A stretch of DNA of 64,000 bases from Luidia sarsii. Its lineage: Eukaryota; Echinodermata; Asteroidea; Paxillosida; Luidiidae. The stretch lies in the NCBI GenBank assembly GCA_949987565.1, contig OX465107.1, positions 20,491,654 to 20,555,653 of the forward strand, given 5' to 3'. The notes under the pieces are model-generated. The model saw nothing but the letters and a program-made list of their open reading frames with translations, made no database searches and was not told where the DNA came from. Shown here one piece after another: positions 23,324 through 37,000 of this stretch. Within the stretch, counting starts at the first letter, position 1. The number at the start of each line of letters is the position of its first letter. Position numbers and translations under genes: made by a program.

Positions 23324-23751
23324 GGGCCCAATTTCATAGAGCCGCTTAAAGCCCCTACACAACATTGGTAAGATCGATAAACAGAAATGTTCACAGATTT
23401 ACATGAAACTTATATAGTTTGAAGATGGTTATAGTAGAAACCTCTCACTGAAATATTTCTGCCAAAAATGTTGTAATTTAGGAGAAATGAGTAAAAGAAA
23501 TAGTATATGTCTCACCGAGATCTAAACTATTTTTCCAAACAGTACGGCATTGAATGCTGCATTTTCGCGAAACAAATGAAGCGGTTTTCACAATATTCTC
23601 AGTACTCGGTTGGCGGATTGAGCTTTAATTTTCACAGGTGTGCTATTTCATGCATATGTTGGATCAGACAACGTATCGATGCTATTCTTTGACCTCGACC
23701 AATGTTGTGTAGGGGCTTTAAGCCACTCTACCGTCATGTGGAATGGGGCCC
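23324..23751. mobile_element. GGGCCC-ended foldback fragment split by a nested TTAA MITE
   Basis: The outer element starts GGGCCCAATTTCATAGAGCC and ends GGAATGGGGCCC. Its CGCTTAAGCC site is the target of the inner 368-bp element, which leaves TTAA on both sides. Confidence 0.75.
23350..23717. mobile_element. 368-bp MITE with TTAA flanks (copy 2)
   Basis: Ends AGCCCCTACACAACATTGG and CCAATGTTGTGTAGGGGCT. TTAA at 23346-23349 and 23718-23721. Homologous along its length, in inverse orientation, to 11754-12121. A further partial copy lies near 43145-43260. Confidence 0.9.
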
Positions 23752-24269
23752 AGACAAAAAAAGGCATACGTGCATGCAGTGCACTGAGTGGCAGAGCAAT
23801 GCAAAAAGTGCTGCAAACACAATTCAACCTAGATTGGAGAAAAACAAACAGTGATTCCGCCGGACATCAAATTAACATCCCTTCCCCGATAAACAAAAAA
23901 GCCAATAACGAAGAGAAACAGTCAAAGAGTGGAAAACTTGTCAACCGTCTCAAATTGGTTCACGATTGCCTGCTTCAAAAACTAATGATCATTAGAGTAT
24001 CTCCCCTTTTCCCTTGCTACGGCAAATCGTACGCCCATTGTTCTGATTCTAGCTCCACAGCTGTGTCCAGTCCGCTGAACCTCCTTGCCACTGACCCCTC
24101 GAGGCTGATCTCATGGTTGTGTCAAAGTTCAACACGGTACCTGGGACTATACAGATTCAAATCCACCGCACAACCTCAAACAGTTTGATTTCAAACGGGC
24201 TCGTCACCAATGCTGATAGTCAGCGAGCCACCGTCGAATTCAGACCCTACCTCTGATCCAAACATCTCA

Positions 24270-24480
24270 TCTTCCTTCTAAAATCTTCAACTGTCAGAAC
24301 TACCTCAAGGCTAATCTTTTCATCAAGGCGTGCAACCACCCCCCATGAAATCATTGCATTGAATTTCAGCACAAACTTGATCCCACTTTTAACTCCTGGA
24401 AGGAAAACAAAAACTTTACCCTAAAAAAAAACAAAAAACAAACAAACCTAAAACAGGCCCAGATGTTACAGGTAAATCTC
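24270..24480 (+). mobile_element. 3' end of a CR1/L2-like LINE, second copy
   Basis: Shares TGTCAGAACTACYTCAAGGC, ATCATTGCATTGAATTTC and CCACTTTTAACTC with 21.9-22.08 kb, and ends in an A-rich tail. Confidence 0.65.
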
Positions 24481-24554
24481 AATACCGGTAAGTCAAATCT
24501 CAAGGGAAAAGGCTCTTAATTTGTGTTAAGCAGAGTTAAGAGAAGTTATACCAT

Positions 24555-24770
24555 TGTTTTACTAATTTTTTTGTATGCAACATTGCCCAGAACAAGGCTG
24601 AAAAGCCACTCAAGGTTAAGGGGCTCGAGAAAAAAAGAAGATAGAGAGGGACTCAGAAAGGCCGGAGATAGGAATTGACATTCCTTTTAGAAATGGCAAG
24701 ATCGTAGGCAGGGGGAAACCAGGAAGGGAATCAGGACCAGGAAGGGAATCAAAACTTAGCAGGAGTTTTG
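24555..24770 (-). mobile_element. LINE 3' end on the minus strand
   Basis: Shares GCCCAGAACAAGGCTG and the pattern of following purine-rich blocks with 48055-48305, where the minus strand reads [11 protein letters not shown], the end of an L2/CR1-type reverse transcriptase. Confidence 0.5.
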
Positions 24771-24886
24771 AGTTATCAGAGTCATCAGAATTTGACTTAT
24801 CAAGATTTCACTGCATTACAGCAAAAATCCTCATTTCCCCTGCTGCTCCCCCATCCCCCCCCCCACCCTTCACCCTCGGTCCCAAC

Positions 24887-25066
24887 TCACCTGGCCGAGG
24901 CACCCTTCTCCCCGTCCACGGCCCGGCTCTTGCGCTGGTTGAGGCGGGTGGCCTCCTCCAACGCCTGCTGGGCGAGGTAGTTCTCCCGCTTGATCTCGTT
25001 CTTGATGAAGTCCGGCATGTCGGGCACCATGTAGGCCAGGGCAAACTTGACCAGGAAGATGACGTG
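24887..25066 (-). CDS. Anoctamin exon 26 (C-terminus)
   Basis: Residues 843-901: last helix ([18 protein letters not shown]), then [19 protein letters not shown] and a basic tail. Acceptor TTGCAG. Reading on gives AGG TGA, ending at 24887, but the same bases form a consensus donor GTGAGT after 24891. The protein either stops here or continues in an exon I could not find. Confidence 0.88.
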   Translation of the reverse strand, partial: HVIFLVKFALAYMVPDMPDFIKNEIKRENYLAQQALEEATRLNQRKSRAVDGEKGASAR

Positions 25067-28000
25067 CTGCAATTCAAGCAAAGTTGGGGTTAGAAGTGAC
25101 AAAAGATTACGGACAGCAATGCAGCTCGTGAACGTAGAGTTATCAACAATTAGGAGGGCCTGATGTTTCGATCCTAGCGGGACCTTTCTCAAAAAAGCAG
25201 AAACTTTGATTCTGCTTTTGAGTAAGGTCCTTGGGCCCATGTTGTCGACCTCCTAGTTGGTGGGCCCCGGTAACTGGTCTTGCTCTTCTGACTGAGCCCA
25301 GGCGAACGACAACAACTTGAGACAGCAGCACCTCTAATTGCTGCTTGCCTCATATGCAAGAAGAAGAAGTACCGGTAAGGTCCTGCTAGGATCGAAACTT
25401 CAGGTCCTCCTAATATTTAATATTCGCTTGGTGATCATTTTAGTCAGTAAGCAGTTTGCAACATTTTGGCATATAAATGTAGATCTACTGACAATCACTC
25501 TCACTGACTTCAATGAGCAAAGTTGCAAATCGCAAATGATTCAGAGGTCCTCCTAAGGCCACACACACACTCCAACTGCATGCATTGTGCTGGCTTTTGT
25601 TTTGGCGTTCAAGCAACCAATGGCCCTCTGGCCTCTGTGTATAGACCATCCAGCAGGGGCTTCACGTTTCTCTCTGCGGCCAATGCAGAGGGGACTGCAG
25701 TGCCCCGAGTGGGACTAGCGAGTCACACAAAGAAATGCAGCAGATAATCCTCACAGATGGGCCATGACTAACGGTCCTTGGAGGTCCTGCAGTCGATTCC
25801 ACCCGACCCATCGTAACTTACGATCAACCACAAGGCGATGAGCGATGCACAGAAACCATACGGTGTATCGCAACTAACGAAGGGTTATCAATTGCAAGTA
25901 GAGTTACGATGCATCGTAAGGTTTTGTGAAATCCACACCATGATGACAATGACGCAAGATTCCGTATCCAATCACATGTCCCATCCTCGGACATCTTCGT
26001 GGCTCAAGGTCTAAATTTTCATCGACATCCCCCTAAGACTTTAAAAGTCAGTGCTGCTCACCTCGTAGATCAACACCATGACCAGACGCATGGCAAACAC
26101 CTTCCAGTACTCCAGTCTCAGTGTGTATGGACCGTTGGGCCCAGTGACAAAACCGCGGTATCTGTACGATGGGGCAGGAAGGGTTGGAAGGGTGGAAGAC
26201 AGAGAGGTAGTAGGCAAATGGAGACAAATAAATATACTGAGTCGATAGTGTGCAATGGCTAAAGCCCTTTGTCTTCTTTTTGTTAACTTCAAAAGGCAAT
26301 GCTATGTATGGCCAACAAGGTGAATCAACAAGGACAAGAAGGACAATGTGAATCTAGCATCATTCTGACGGATTTAGGCCAGTCTTGCAATACCCCATAG
26401 GGACTAGCTCAGTCTAGCTTTGCCCCCATGGGACAAGCTCCGATTAGCATCACTACAAAGAAACAAGCCCAGTCTAGCATTGATACAATGAGAGAAGCAC
26501 AGTCTAGCATCAGTACAAGAAGCAGAGATTCCATTTTCTCAAAATAAAAAAGAGTAACCCTGATACTGAATCACACATTTAACAGAGTTGTGGTTACAAT
26601 TGGGGCGAGTTGGTGTTTGACTCCAAGCACAAGCTCAGTCTAGCATCTTCCCAATGGCACAAGCTCAGTCTAGCATCTTTGCAATGGCACAAGCTCAGTC
26701 TAGCATCTTCCCAATGGAACAAGCTCAGTCTAGCATATTCACAATATTGGCACAAGCTCAGTTTAGCATCTTCACAATGGCACAAGCTCACTCTAGCATC
26801 TCAGCAATGGCACAAGCTCAGTCTAGCATCTTCCCAAATGCACAAGCTCAGTCTAGCATCTTCTTCAAAATGGCACAAGCTCAGTCTAGCATATTCTTCC
26901 CAATGGCACAAGCTCAGTCTAGCATCTTTCCAATGGCAAAAGCTCAGTCTAGCATCTTCATCCCAAAGGCACAAGCTCAGTCAAGCGGTGTCCCAATGAC
27001 ACAAGCTCGGTCTAGCATCTTCCCAATGGCACAAGCTCAGTCTAACATCTTCCCAAAGGCACCAGCTCAGTCAAGCCAAGCCTTTGCCACCACCCCCCAC
27101 CCTCTCCCTCTGAAGGACTGACCTGCACTCCAGGACCTGCTGTCCGTACAGTTCCTCAGAGCCCTCTGGGTAGGTGTTGTTGTCAGGCCCCATGTTTTTC
27201 TCAAAGTTGCTAGTGTTGAATATGGACAGGGTCCAGTCCACGTAGCCGTCCATTTTGCCAAACTCGTACTTGTACACCTCGCGCGGAATAAAGGACGAGG
27301 TGAAGGCGATGACGCAGGCCTGCCGTGGTGAAAAAAAAAAAAAAAAACCAAGGAGGAATCAGAGATCGATACTATCAGAGAATCTGATTAATAATGATAA
27401 TAGTGAAGGGCCGAAGTAAAGAGCTCCACCACACATTTGTATTCATGTGGAGCAACGCGCGTTTCAAATTTGCCCATGGCTCTATGACGCTATGCGGCGA
27501 CGCTCACGCACATACATGGTTTTTCTGTATCCGTGCTAGGTGCTCTTTACTTCCGCCCATAGATTTTTGAAATGGCAGCCTCAGTCTGCTAATGGCCATC
27601 TACATATGTCAGGGGCTTGCCCTATCCGACGCATGAGTAATGCTGTCTCCAGTTTTTTATAACCAGGCCTTGCATGAAGGGTATAAGAACAGCCAAAAAA
27701 AAAAACACAACTTGGGGAATGGTAGGTTCATAATAGGGGAGGAGGTGCTTGTTGTAATTAAGTAAAAGCAGTTCAGTCAGGGCGAGTGCCCATCTTAATA
27801 CCTATCCAAGCCTCGCGCTTAAAGAAGAATGAAACCCAGAGAAAATAGTTGGCTTATCTCTTTGGTTGATAAAACCAACCTACAATTACCCATGTGCAAC
27901 TCACCTACGAGTTTCATAAAGAGGGAAAAATCATGGAATTCGGTGGTCGAATTCGCGTTCCCTGTACCCGCCATGTTTTCGAAATTCCCGGCAGGTCACT

Positions 28001-31000
28001 GTGGGGGGTATGACATAATGACGGGCAACCCCCGCATGGGCCCGGACGGACGTATCCCTACAACAAAGTAACGTGTGTACACAACACATGTATACTGCGT
28101 GCAGTTTATATACACTCACGAGCATGAACGATGGTGTACTGCCAGGCTTTTGGTTGTAACAATGCCAGCGGAAAAAAGCTAGGGAAATCTGTCCATGCAG
28201 TTCCTAACAAGGCCAAGAGACCTGAGTTGTTTGGGAAGTGGGCTGTGGCCATAAAAGCAGAAAAAATTCTCAATGTCGGCTACAAATATAGTCGAAATGA
28301 CGTGATTTGTAGCGATCACTTCACGGAGGAGGAGTTGGGATCGAGGTTGACTTGCGGGCCAAACTCACCGGCTCGAAGCCGAGAAATATACTGAAAGAAC
28401 ATGCCGTTCCTTCAGTATTTTCACATCGACCAGCGGTGGCATCACGTTCATCGACAGCTTCACGAATTGCCGCATTGGAATCCAGAAAGCTGAGTTAATT
28501 TTGATGTTTTTCCTGTATATTACGATCGACTTTTGATGTATGTTTTCGTTTCGGTCCTAGCGTGATTTTTCTCACATGCACGTTCTGCCTAGTCTTTCTC
28601 GCAGACCGCTTATCTGTAACTCATGGAGGGTAAACTCCATGGATATACATGTATTGTACCAATTACCATGGAGGAAGAAGGGGGGATATACGTACCGTGC
28701 CGTATTTTTATTTGTGCTGCAACAAGAACATGGAGCTAGGCCTAATTTACACGTTATCGGAACGCGACTCCAGTCGCCCACACTGTTTATTCCCTGGTCG
28801 CTGACCGCAACTCCTGTCAACCAGCGCTATTGTGTGCATAGCATACGCTGGGAAGTGCATGACCCCTGACCCCCACTAAGCTCCACACAGCTTCGCTAAC
28901 GAGTAACGTGTACAACTGAAATCTCTCCAAAACATCGACTATCTCTTGAATCATTTCTCGTATTTTCCTATTAAAATTACGCAAGCTGAAACAAAAGCCG
29001 GACACAGTGGGCTCCCAGTCATAGTTGTCGGACCTTTATTAAACTCAGCCCCTGGTGTATAAGTTATTTTAGGCCTACTTGTTTAGCTGTTATAACAGGG
29101 CGCCATTCGGCGAAGATCAAGAAAACAGAGAACCAAAATTGCGCAGCGTTTATTTTGTTACAGATACCAACGTAATGTACACGTGTACAGTAGTACATTA
29201 CAAGTAGGACACAACGTGTACATTGTACACGTGTACAGTACAGTAGTAGTGAGTACATGTACTGTACATTACATGTAGTACACAACGTGTACATTGTACG
29301 TGCACTGTACATGTACATATACATTATACATATACATGTACATGTACAGTCCGTGCAACGTATGCAATCAGGAAGCCGTGAAAGTGTTTGTAGATCAAGA
29401 CTATACGCAATCCCCAAGAATAATTCAAATAATGACCAAAGCGAAAAACAATAATTCTGCAAAGGATTATAAGATTATTTTCTCACACATTGAGGTATAA
29501 TTCTTTTTTAAATGTTGATTAATATTTGTAGTTTAAATTAAAATGATTGAACAAGCCTAACTGACCAATCAGACAGGGTCGTCTCCGCCATGATGTCATA
29601 CCCCCGCAGTGACCTTCCGGGGATTTCGAAAGCATGGCGGGTTGAGGGAACGCGAATTCGACCACCGAATTCCATGATTTTTCCCTCTTTATGAAACTCG
29701 TAGGTGAGTTGCACATGGGTAATTGTAGGTTGGTTTTATCAACCAAAGAGATAAGCCAACTATTTTCTCTAGGTTTCATTCTTCTTTAAGTTTGTTTTTT
29801 ACTAGCCCACAGGGCTAGTAAATTTATTTTTTTGCTAGCCCGCAGCAAGTTTTACTAGCCCTGTAAAATTAATATTGAATGACAAGGTTTTTAGGTCATG
29901 TAAAACAAATTATAAGTTTCTACTTTCTCATCCCCGCCTGCATCATTTTTTGCTGCCACACCGCTGTCTACTTTTACTAGTCCGCAGGGCTAGCAAAGTG
30001 GTCCATTTTACTAGCCCGAGGCTGTTTTTACTAGACAATTACCGCCGGGCTAGTGCTAAGGTCGAGCCCTACGTATCAAAGTGATAGCATCAGTGAATGA
30101 AATTGTCCGCCAATATCAACTGCACAATTGCTTATCACGTCGAGCAGGGCAAACCCTCGTTGAATTACATTCTCCTCGATGCAAACATCATGTTATATCT
30201 ACTGCATCCTTCCAAAGGCAGCATGGATGGAGGTTCATCAGATACAGGACTGCATCTAGAGAGACCCTGCACACTTGAGGCTACTTGAAAGATAGCATTG
30301 ACAACAAATTATACAAAACCCACGAATGAAACAACGTAAACTTACATTGGACAGCACGGCAAAGTTACCCACAGCAAGCAGGATAGGGTACCAAGCCCCT
30401 GCAAGTTGAAGGGAAAAGAATCATATTGTACTTTGAAATTCATTTTAAAACTTAACAAAATTAGGAAGAGGGGGAAGATGGGGAAGAGGAGGAAGAGAGG
30501 GGGGAAGAGGGGGAGGAGGGGGAAGAGGGGGAAGAGGGGGAAGAGGGGGAGGAAGAGGGGGAGGAAGAGGGGGAAGAGGGGGAAGAGGGGGAAGAGGGGG
30601 AAGAGGGGGAAGAGGGGGAAGAGGGGGAAGAGGGGGAAGAGGGGGAAGAGGGGGAAGAGGGGGAAGAGGGGGAAGAGGGGGAAGAGGGGGAAGAGGGGGA
30701 AGAGGGAGAAGAGGAGGAGGAAGAGGGGGAAGAGGGGGAAGAGGGGGAAGAGGGGGAAGAGGGGGAAGAGGGGGAAGAGGGGGAAGAGGGGGAAGAGGGG
30801 GAAGAGGGGGAAGAGGGGGAAGAGGGGGAAGAGGGGGAAGAGGGGGAAGAGGGGGAAGAGGGGGAAGAGGGGGAAGAGGGGGAAGAGGGGGAAGAGGGGG
30901 AAGAGGGGGAAGAGGGGGAAGAGGGGGAAGAGGGGGAAGAGGGGGAAGAGGGGGAAGAGGGGGAAGAGGGGGAAGAGGGGGAAGAGGGGGAAGAGGGGGA

Positions 31001-34000
31001 AGAGGGGGAAGAGGGGGAAGAGGGGGAAGAGGGGAAGAGGGGGAAGAGGGGGAAGAGGGGGAAGAGGGGGAAGAGGGGGAAGAGGGGGAAGAGGGGGAAG
31101 AGGGGGAAGAGGGGGAAGAGGGGGAAGAGGGGGAAGAGGGGGAAGAGGGGGAAGAGGGGGAGGGGGAAGAGGGGGAGGGGGAAGAGGAGGAAGAGGGGGA
31201 AGGGGGAAGAGGGGGAAGAGGGGGAAGAGGGGGAAGAGGAAGAGGGGGAAGGGGGAAGAGGGGGAAGAGGGGGAAGAGGGGGAAGAGGGGGAAGAGGGGG
31301 AAGAGGGGGAAGAGGGGGAAGAGGGGGAAGAGGGGGAAGAGGGGGAAGAGGGGGAAGAGGGGGAAGAGGGGGAAGAGGGGGAAGAGGGGGAAGAGGGGTC
31401 ATCCAGAGGGGAGGGGGGAACTGGGGACTGGGTACTGACCAATGTCTTGGGCGCGGGCAGCAAAGGGGCGACGCAGCTGGGTAACAAACTTGTAGGCGTC
31501 CAGACGGATCTCCATCAGGTTGTTGATGAGGGCAAAGAGAGGGGCCAGCGGAAAGGCGGCCACAAAGATGGTCACAAAGCCAAACTGGACGGCTGCCGGG
31601 GGGAAAAGAGGGACAACTCGTAAGCAGAGAAAGTCCTCCTCGTGTAAACAAAACAGGATCACCAACCACACTGCAATGTCATTGCTTTTGACTTGTTCCA
31701 CTCTTCTTTACTAGGCATGATACAAAAGTGAAGTGTGGGTTGATCCTAGGAATCAGGAGCTTCTTTTGCTTAAGCAAAAGTTTGGCGCTTAAGCGGCTCT
31801 ATGAAATTGGCCACAGATCTGACCAACTGCTGGGGTTAATAAACCCTTCTCGAGCATGACTTGCCTCAAAAGTCCACCAGGCCAAACCTAGCCCAAATCC
31901 AACCCAAACCCAGCCCAAACCCAGCCCAAACATAACCCAAAACCCAGCCCAAATCCAGGCCAAACCCACCCCAAATCCAGGCCTAAACCTACCCCAAACC
32001 CAGTCTGAACCCAACCCAAACCCAGCCCAATCGCAGGCCAAACCCAGCCCAATCCCAGCCAAAATAAAGCCAAAATCCAGGTCCAAACCCAACCCAAACC
32101 AAATCCAGCCCAAAAGCAGCCCATCCCCCCACCGGAGCTCTCTCCACCTACCCATCTCCAGGTACTCCTTGAACAGCCCTCGCGGTCCCAGCTCGGCCCG
32201 GTCAAAGTCCTTCTCCCACTGGTCGTAGGACCCGATGCCCGCCTTCTGCTCCTTGCGGCCGGTGCGAGACCGCCAGAAGTTCAGGATGAGCCTGGGGGAG
32301 ACGGCAGAAGGACCACCCGGTCATTGGCGGAATGGTAGAAGTACTCATTGGAAAGTTTGCGGTGACACCATGTAATACTTCTCTTTCGAGGAGTGTGGCT
32401 CTGAAAAGTGCTGATAACTCAATGTTTCGGTTAGTGTGTACTCTGCCAGTGGTCAGGAGATAGATGACTGACAGAGTACAAACTAACCAAAATGTTGAGT
32501 TAGCAGCTCTTCTCAGAGCCACACACCTTCTCGCAAGAGAAAGGTTATATGGTGTCACTGCAAACTTTAGACATATTTGGCTTTGGAGCCACGATCATTT
32601 GTTTCAGTTGGTGTTTTTCTTTGCCAAGGAACACAAACGTGCTGGGATTTAGTCACATGACCATTAATCATCCGAATGCCCAAAGGTCAAGAGAAAGGAC
32701 AGACAAAGGCTGCATGAATATTCATAAACCACATGCATTATTCAAAGGCAAAGTATCTATAACACACACCCCATTCTAATGGTTAGCCCTTTACCCTTTG
32801 TCTGTCACCCCTGTCCCTATCAGTCTCTCCTCCCTATTTTTTGGTTGTGTCCTTGCTATTCAAGGGGGTAGGGGAAGTGTGGCGGAGGTTTGGGGATTTG
32901 AAGTGGGACGGGGCACTGACGTTCAGGGCATTCCTGGGAGTTAACTCACGGAAGGAAGATCTCGATGAAGTTGTTGAAGAACTGCTTGCCGCACATGACA
33001 ATGGCCAGATTGAAGAAGAGCTCCTGAAGACAGCCGGCTGGGTCACACTGTGAGGAGGAGAAGGAGGAGCGGGGAAGAAGCAGGAGCAGGATGAGGAGGA
33101 GGGGGGAGAAGGAGCAGGGGGAGGAGCAGGAGCAGGATGAGGATGAGTAGGAGTAGGATGAGGAGTAGGAGGAGCAGGGGGAGGAGCAGGAGCAGGGGGA
33201 GGAGGAGGAGGAGCAGGAGTAGGATGAGGATGAGTAGGAGTAGGATGAGGAGTAGGAGGAGCAGGGGGAGGAGGGGGAGGAGGAGCAGGAGCAGGAGGAA
33301 GAGAGGACGGGGAATAGGAGGGGGAGGAGGAGGAAGAGTGGAGGAAGAAGGGGAGGAGGACCAGTTGGAGGAGGTGGAGGAGGTGGAGTAGGTGGAGGAG
33401 GAGGGGAAGAGGATGGGGAGGAGGAAGCAGTATAGGTTTACTGTTAGAATAACCTACACATTAGTGAGGGCAATACACAACCGTGACAGGAGTGATTAGC
33501 CTGGTCTAAACACTCAAAAGTGACTACCAATTCAATACACCTTGCCTAGGCTCTTAGCTTGGCAAGTACATGTACCGGGTATGTTCGTTCAATGGAACTG
33601 AACAAACTCACTATTCCAAGGTATTTCTCATACAGAAACCAACGGTGCACTGACAGTTTAAGGGTCCCACAGAAATGGCCACAAGGCAATGACCGCTCAT
33701 AGAGGGCACTGTGAGGATGGGCTTGGGTCTTTTTCGCCCTTCCTAGTTGTTGTTTTTTTGGGGGGGAGGGGAGAGGGAAGGGGGTTCTCACCTCCTCCTG
33801 TCGCATGCCGAAGATTCGTCCATATTCACTGGGATTCCCAGGAAAGCTGCAAAAAAAAAAAGAGAATTCTTTTTTCTTAATCTAAGAAACTTCTGTATAC
33901 ATATAACTCTAACTGGTTTTAAATGGACTGAGCACACAGAAAGTTGAAAATTGGAGAACCCAATTTTTTTAGCAAATGTGAAACAACTTGAAACTTAACA

Positions 34001-37000
34001 TTTCTACTGATAAAAAAAACCGAGTGGACCACCTCTTTTTTCCATCTTCTCCTTGTAGATTTTTTCAGGTTTTACATCCAACATTTCACCAAAACTTAGT
34101 TTGTGTCAGTTGGCCCAGCGTTCCTTGCGGAGAGAGCGTCAGTGTCTCACCTTCCCTTGAAGAAGGCCACATAGAAGGAGGAGGAGTAGTAGTTGACAAA
34201 GGCAAAGAAGTACATCTTGAAGGTGTAACTGTCCTCGTACTCGGTCTCTGTGCGGTGCAGCTCTGAGGAAAATTAGAGGAAAATACTAATGTGAGCCTTA
34301 ATTACTGGTACGCTTTTATCATCAATATTTCTCTTTACATTTGAAGTGTATTTTCTCTGGTCACTCTTCACACAGTAGACTTCCCCGAGTTGTCCATCCC
34401 CCAAGAGACCAAGTCCGGTAGTGACTGCAAAGAGCACCTCATAAGCTTTCCAATGATAGCAAAATTATTTCCATACGTTGCAGAAATCCAAAGTTACAAC
34501 GCGAGAAATACGACTAGGCAATGAGCAGTCGCGGAAACCACGTTTCGAGAAAAGACGGCTCGAAAGTTTGAGGTCATGCACACAGAGTGCCAACAGTGAT
34601 AGCAGCATATACGTAGACACTTACAAATTCCCCAACATTTTGAATATTTAGTGACATTTGTTGAAAAATTCCTTCGGACAGAAGAATCTTGAACACAAAA
34701 GGTTTCCGAAAAATGATTTTTTTTTTTGCATTTTGACAATACTTTGACTTTCAGTTATATACAAAAATGTTGCAAACTGCTTACTGACTAAAATTACCAA
34801 AATGCATATCTTAAAAATTTAGTGGGCCTGGCGTTTCGATCCTAGCAGGACCTTTGACAAAGGTCCTGCTAGGATCGAAACGTCAGGCCCACTAAATTTG
34901 TTATACTTTGACTTTCAACGCCGTTTACTCGAAAAGGACTTTTGGAGTAGATGCCTCATTACGCCATCTTAGGTCACATATGGCAGCGGACTCTTTCTAA
35001 ATGTTACTGACTGGTACTGACGTTCATGAAGAAGAATGGAGGCAAACTTATCAAGCTGGACAAAATCATTCAAGCAGGCTCCTGGTTTTCACAAAGACAT
35101 ACCTAGGTCAGTTAGCCAGGTTGCAATCCTGTCATAAACCTGTAATATAAAAAAAAAAATGAAATCAAAAGAGGAAATCAAAACTGTCCTTGGAAATCTT
35201 TGTACATAGAAGATTCTATGGAAGGCTTGCAGTACTATCAAAGCATGATGCATTAATGGTTACATTTGTCTGACTAGTGCCCCCACCCTGGCAAAGACTA
35301 TCGGTAGTTGACTATTTGGGATCACCACCCTAAATAGTCAACTAGTCTTTGCCAGGGCGGGGATGACAGTCAGGGATCACACCCCTGCTTTCATTCAGAT
35401 GCAAACAACCAATTGTCGTCAACTGGCTATACAGTGGCATGTTGCTATATAACAAACATCCCGGGATCCATGAAAATTGTTCGGTAAAGCGGTCCTTTGT
35501 TATAGCAGTTGCAGCCACACATTTTGTACTCTACCATTGGGAGCCAAAGGGCATGTTCGTCATAGCCGAATGTTCGGTATAGCAACATTCCACTGTAAAG
35601 TAACTCTGGGATTACACAAGGTGGATGCAGCTTTAAGAACAAATTTAAAAAAAAAAAAGGGCAAAGACTACTTGATTATGTCAAGGGAGGGGGGGGAGGG
35701 GGAGGGTAGGTGGAGACCGGGACTCACGTTCTGCAGGATCATGATGACCACCAGACTGATGCAGGAGGCCGTGACTGAGGTGATGATGGAGGCCTGGGAG
35801 CTGATGAAGGCATCGCCGGCGCCCGCCACTGCCGCCTTGACGGCGATACGGTAGACGATGACGCCAACCACTGCAGCCAGCACCAGGAATATCTGACAGA
35901 GGGAGGGGGGGGGGGCAAAGGTTGACAGGGATAAACTTGGACGACTGACCGCAGTCACAGAAAAAACAGTTTGAACAATCACATCTTAAACTCTCAAAGT
36001 TTGAGGGCCTAATGTTTCGGTCCTGATAGGACCTTCCAGGAAAGATCTTAGCAAGACCTTCCGAGGAAGATCTTAGCAAGACCTTCCAAGAAAGATCCTA
36101 GCAAGACCTTCCAAGAAAGATCCTAGCAAGACCTTCCAAGAAAGATCCTTGCAAGACCTTCCAAGATAGATCTTAGCAAGACCTTCCAAGAAAGATCCTA
36201 GCGAGACCTTCCAAGAGAGATCCTAGCAAGACCTTCTAAGAGAGATCCTAGCAAGACCTTCCAAGAAAGATCCTAGCAAGACCTTCCAAGAAAGATCCTA
36301 GCAAGACCCTCCATCCTAGCAAGACCTTTCAAGAAAGATCCTAGCAAGACCTTCCAAGAAAGATCAAAGCAAGACCTTCCAAGAAAGATCCTAGCAGGAC
36401 CTTCCAAGAAAGATCCTAGCAAGACCTTCCAAGAGAGATCCTAGCAAAACCTTCCAAGAAAGATCGGAGCAAGACCTTCCAAGAAAGATCGGAGCAAGAC
36501 CTTCCAAGAAAGATCCTAGCAAGACCTTTCAAGATAGATCAAAGCAAGACCTTCCAAGAAAGATCAAAGCAAGACCTTCCAAGAAAGATCCTAGCCAGAC
36601 CTTCAAAGATAGATCCTAGCAACACCTTCCAAGAAATATCCTAGCAAGACCTTCCAAGAAAGATCCTAGCAAGACCTAATAAAGATCCTAGCAAGACCTT
36701 CCAAGTAAGATCTTAGCAAGACCTTCCAAGAAAGATCCTAGCAAGACCTTCCAAGAAAGATCCTTGCAAGACCTTCCAAGAAAGATCCTTGCAAGACCTT
36801 CCAAGTAAGATCCTAGCAAGACCTTCCAAGAAAGATCCTAGCAAGACCTTCCAAGAAAGATCCTGGCAAGACCTTCCAAGAAAGATCCTAGCAAGACGTT
36901 CCAAGAAAGATTCTAGCAAGACCTTCCAAGAAATATTCTAGCAAGACCTTCCAAGAAAGATCTTAGCAAGACCTTCCAAGAAAGATCCTAGCAAGACCTT

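Noticed and set aside
26610..27121. Open frames of 129 and 155 codons with a 10-residue Ala-Gln-Ala-Gln-Ser-Ser repeat
   Set aside because: The 30-bp repeat unit is a multiple of 3, so any frame without a stop stays open; the array lies in an anoctamin intron on the other strand.
30342..31669. Three overlapping ~380-405-codon open frames on both strands
   Set aside because: They are translations of the (GGGGGAAGA)n minisatellite (Gly-Lys-Arg, Leu-Phe-Pro, Pro-Ser-Ser repeats); the true coding sequence here is only exon 22.
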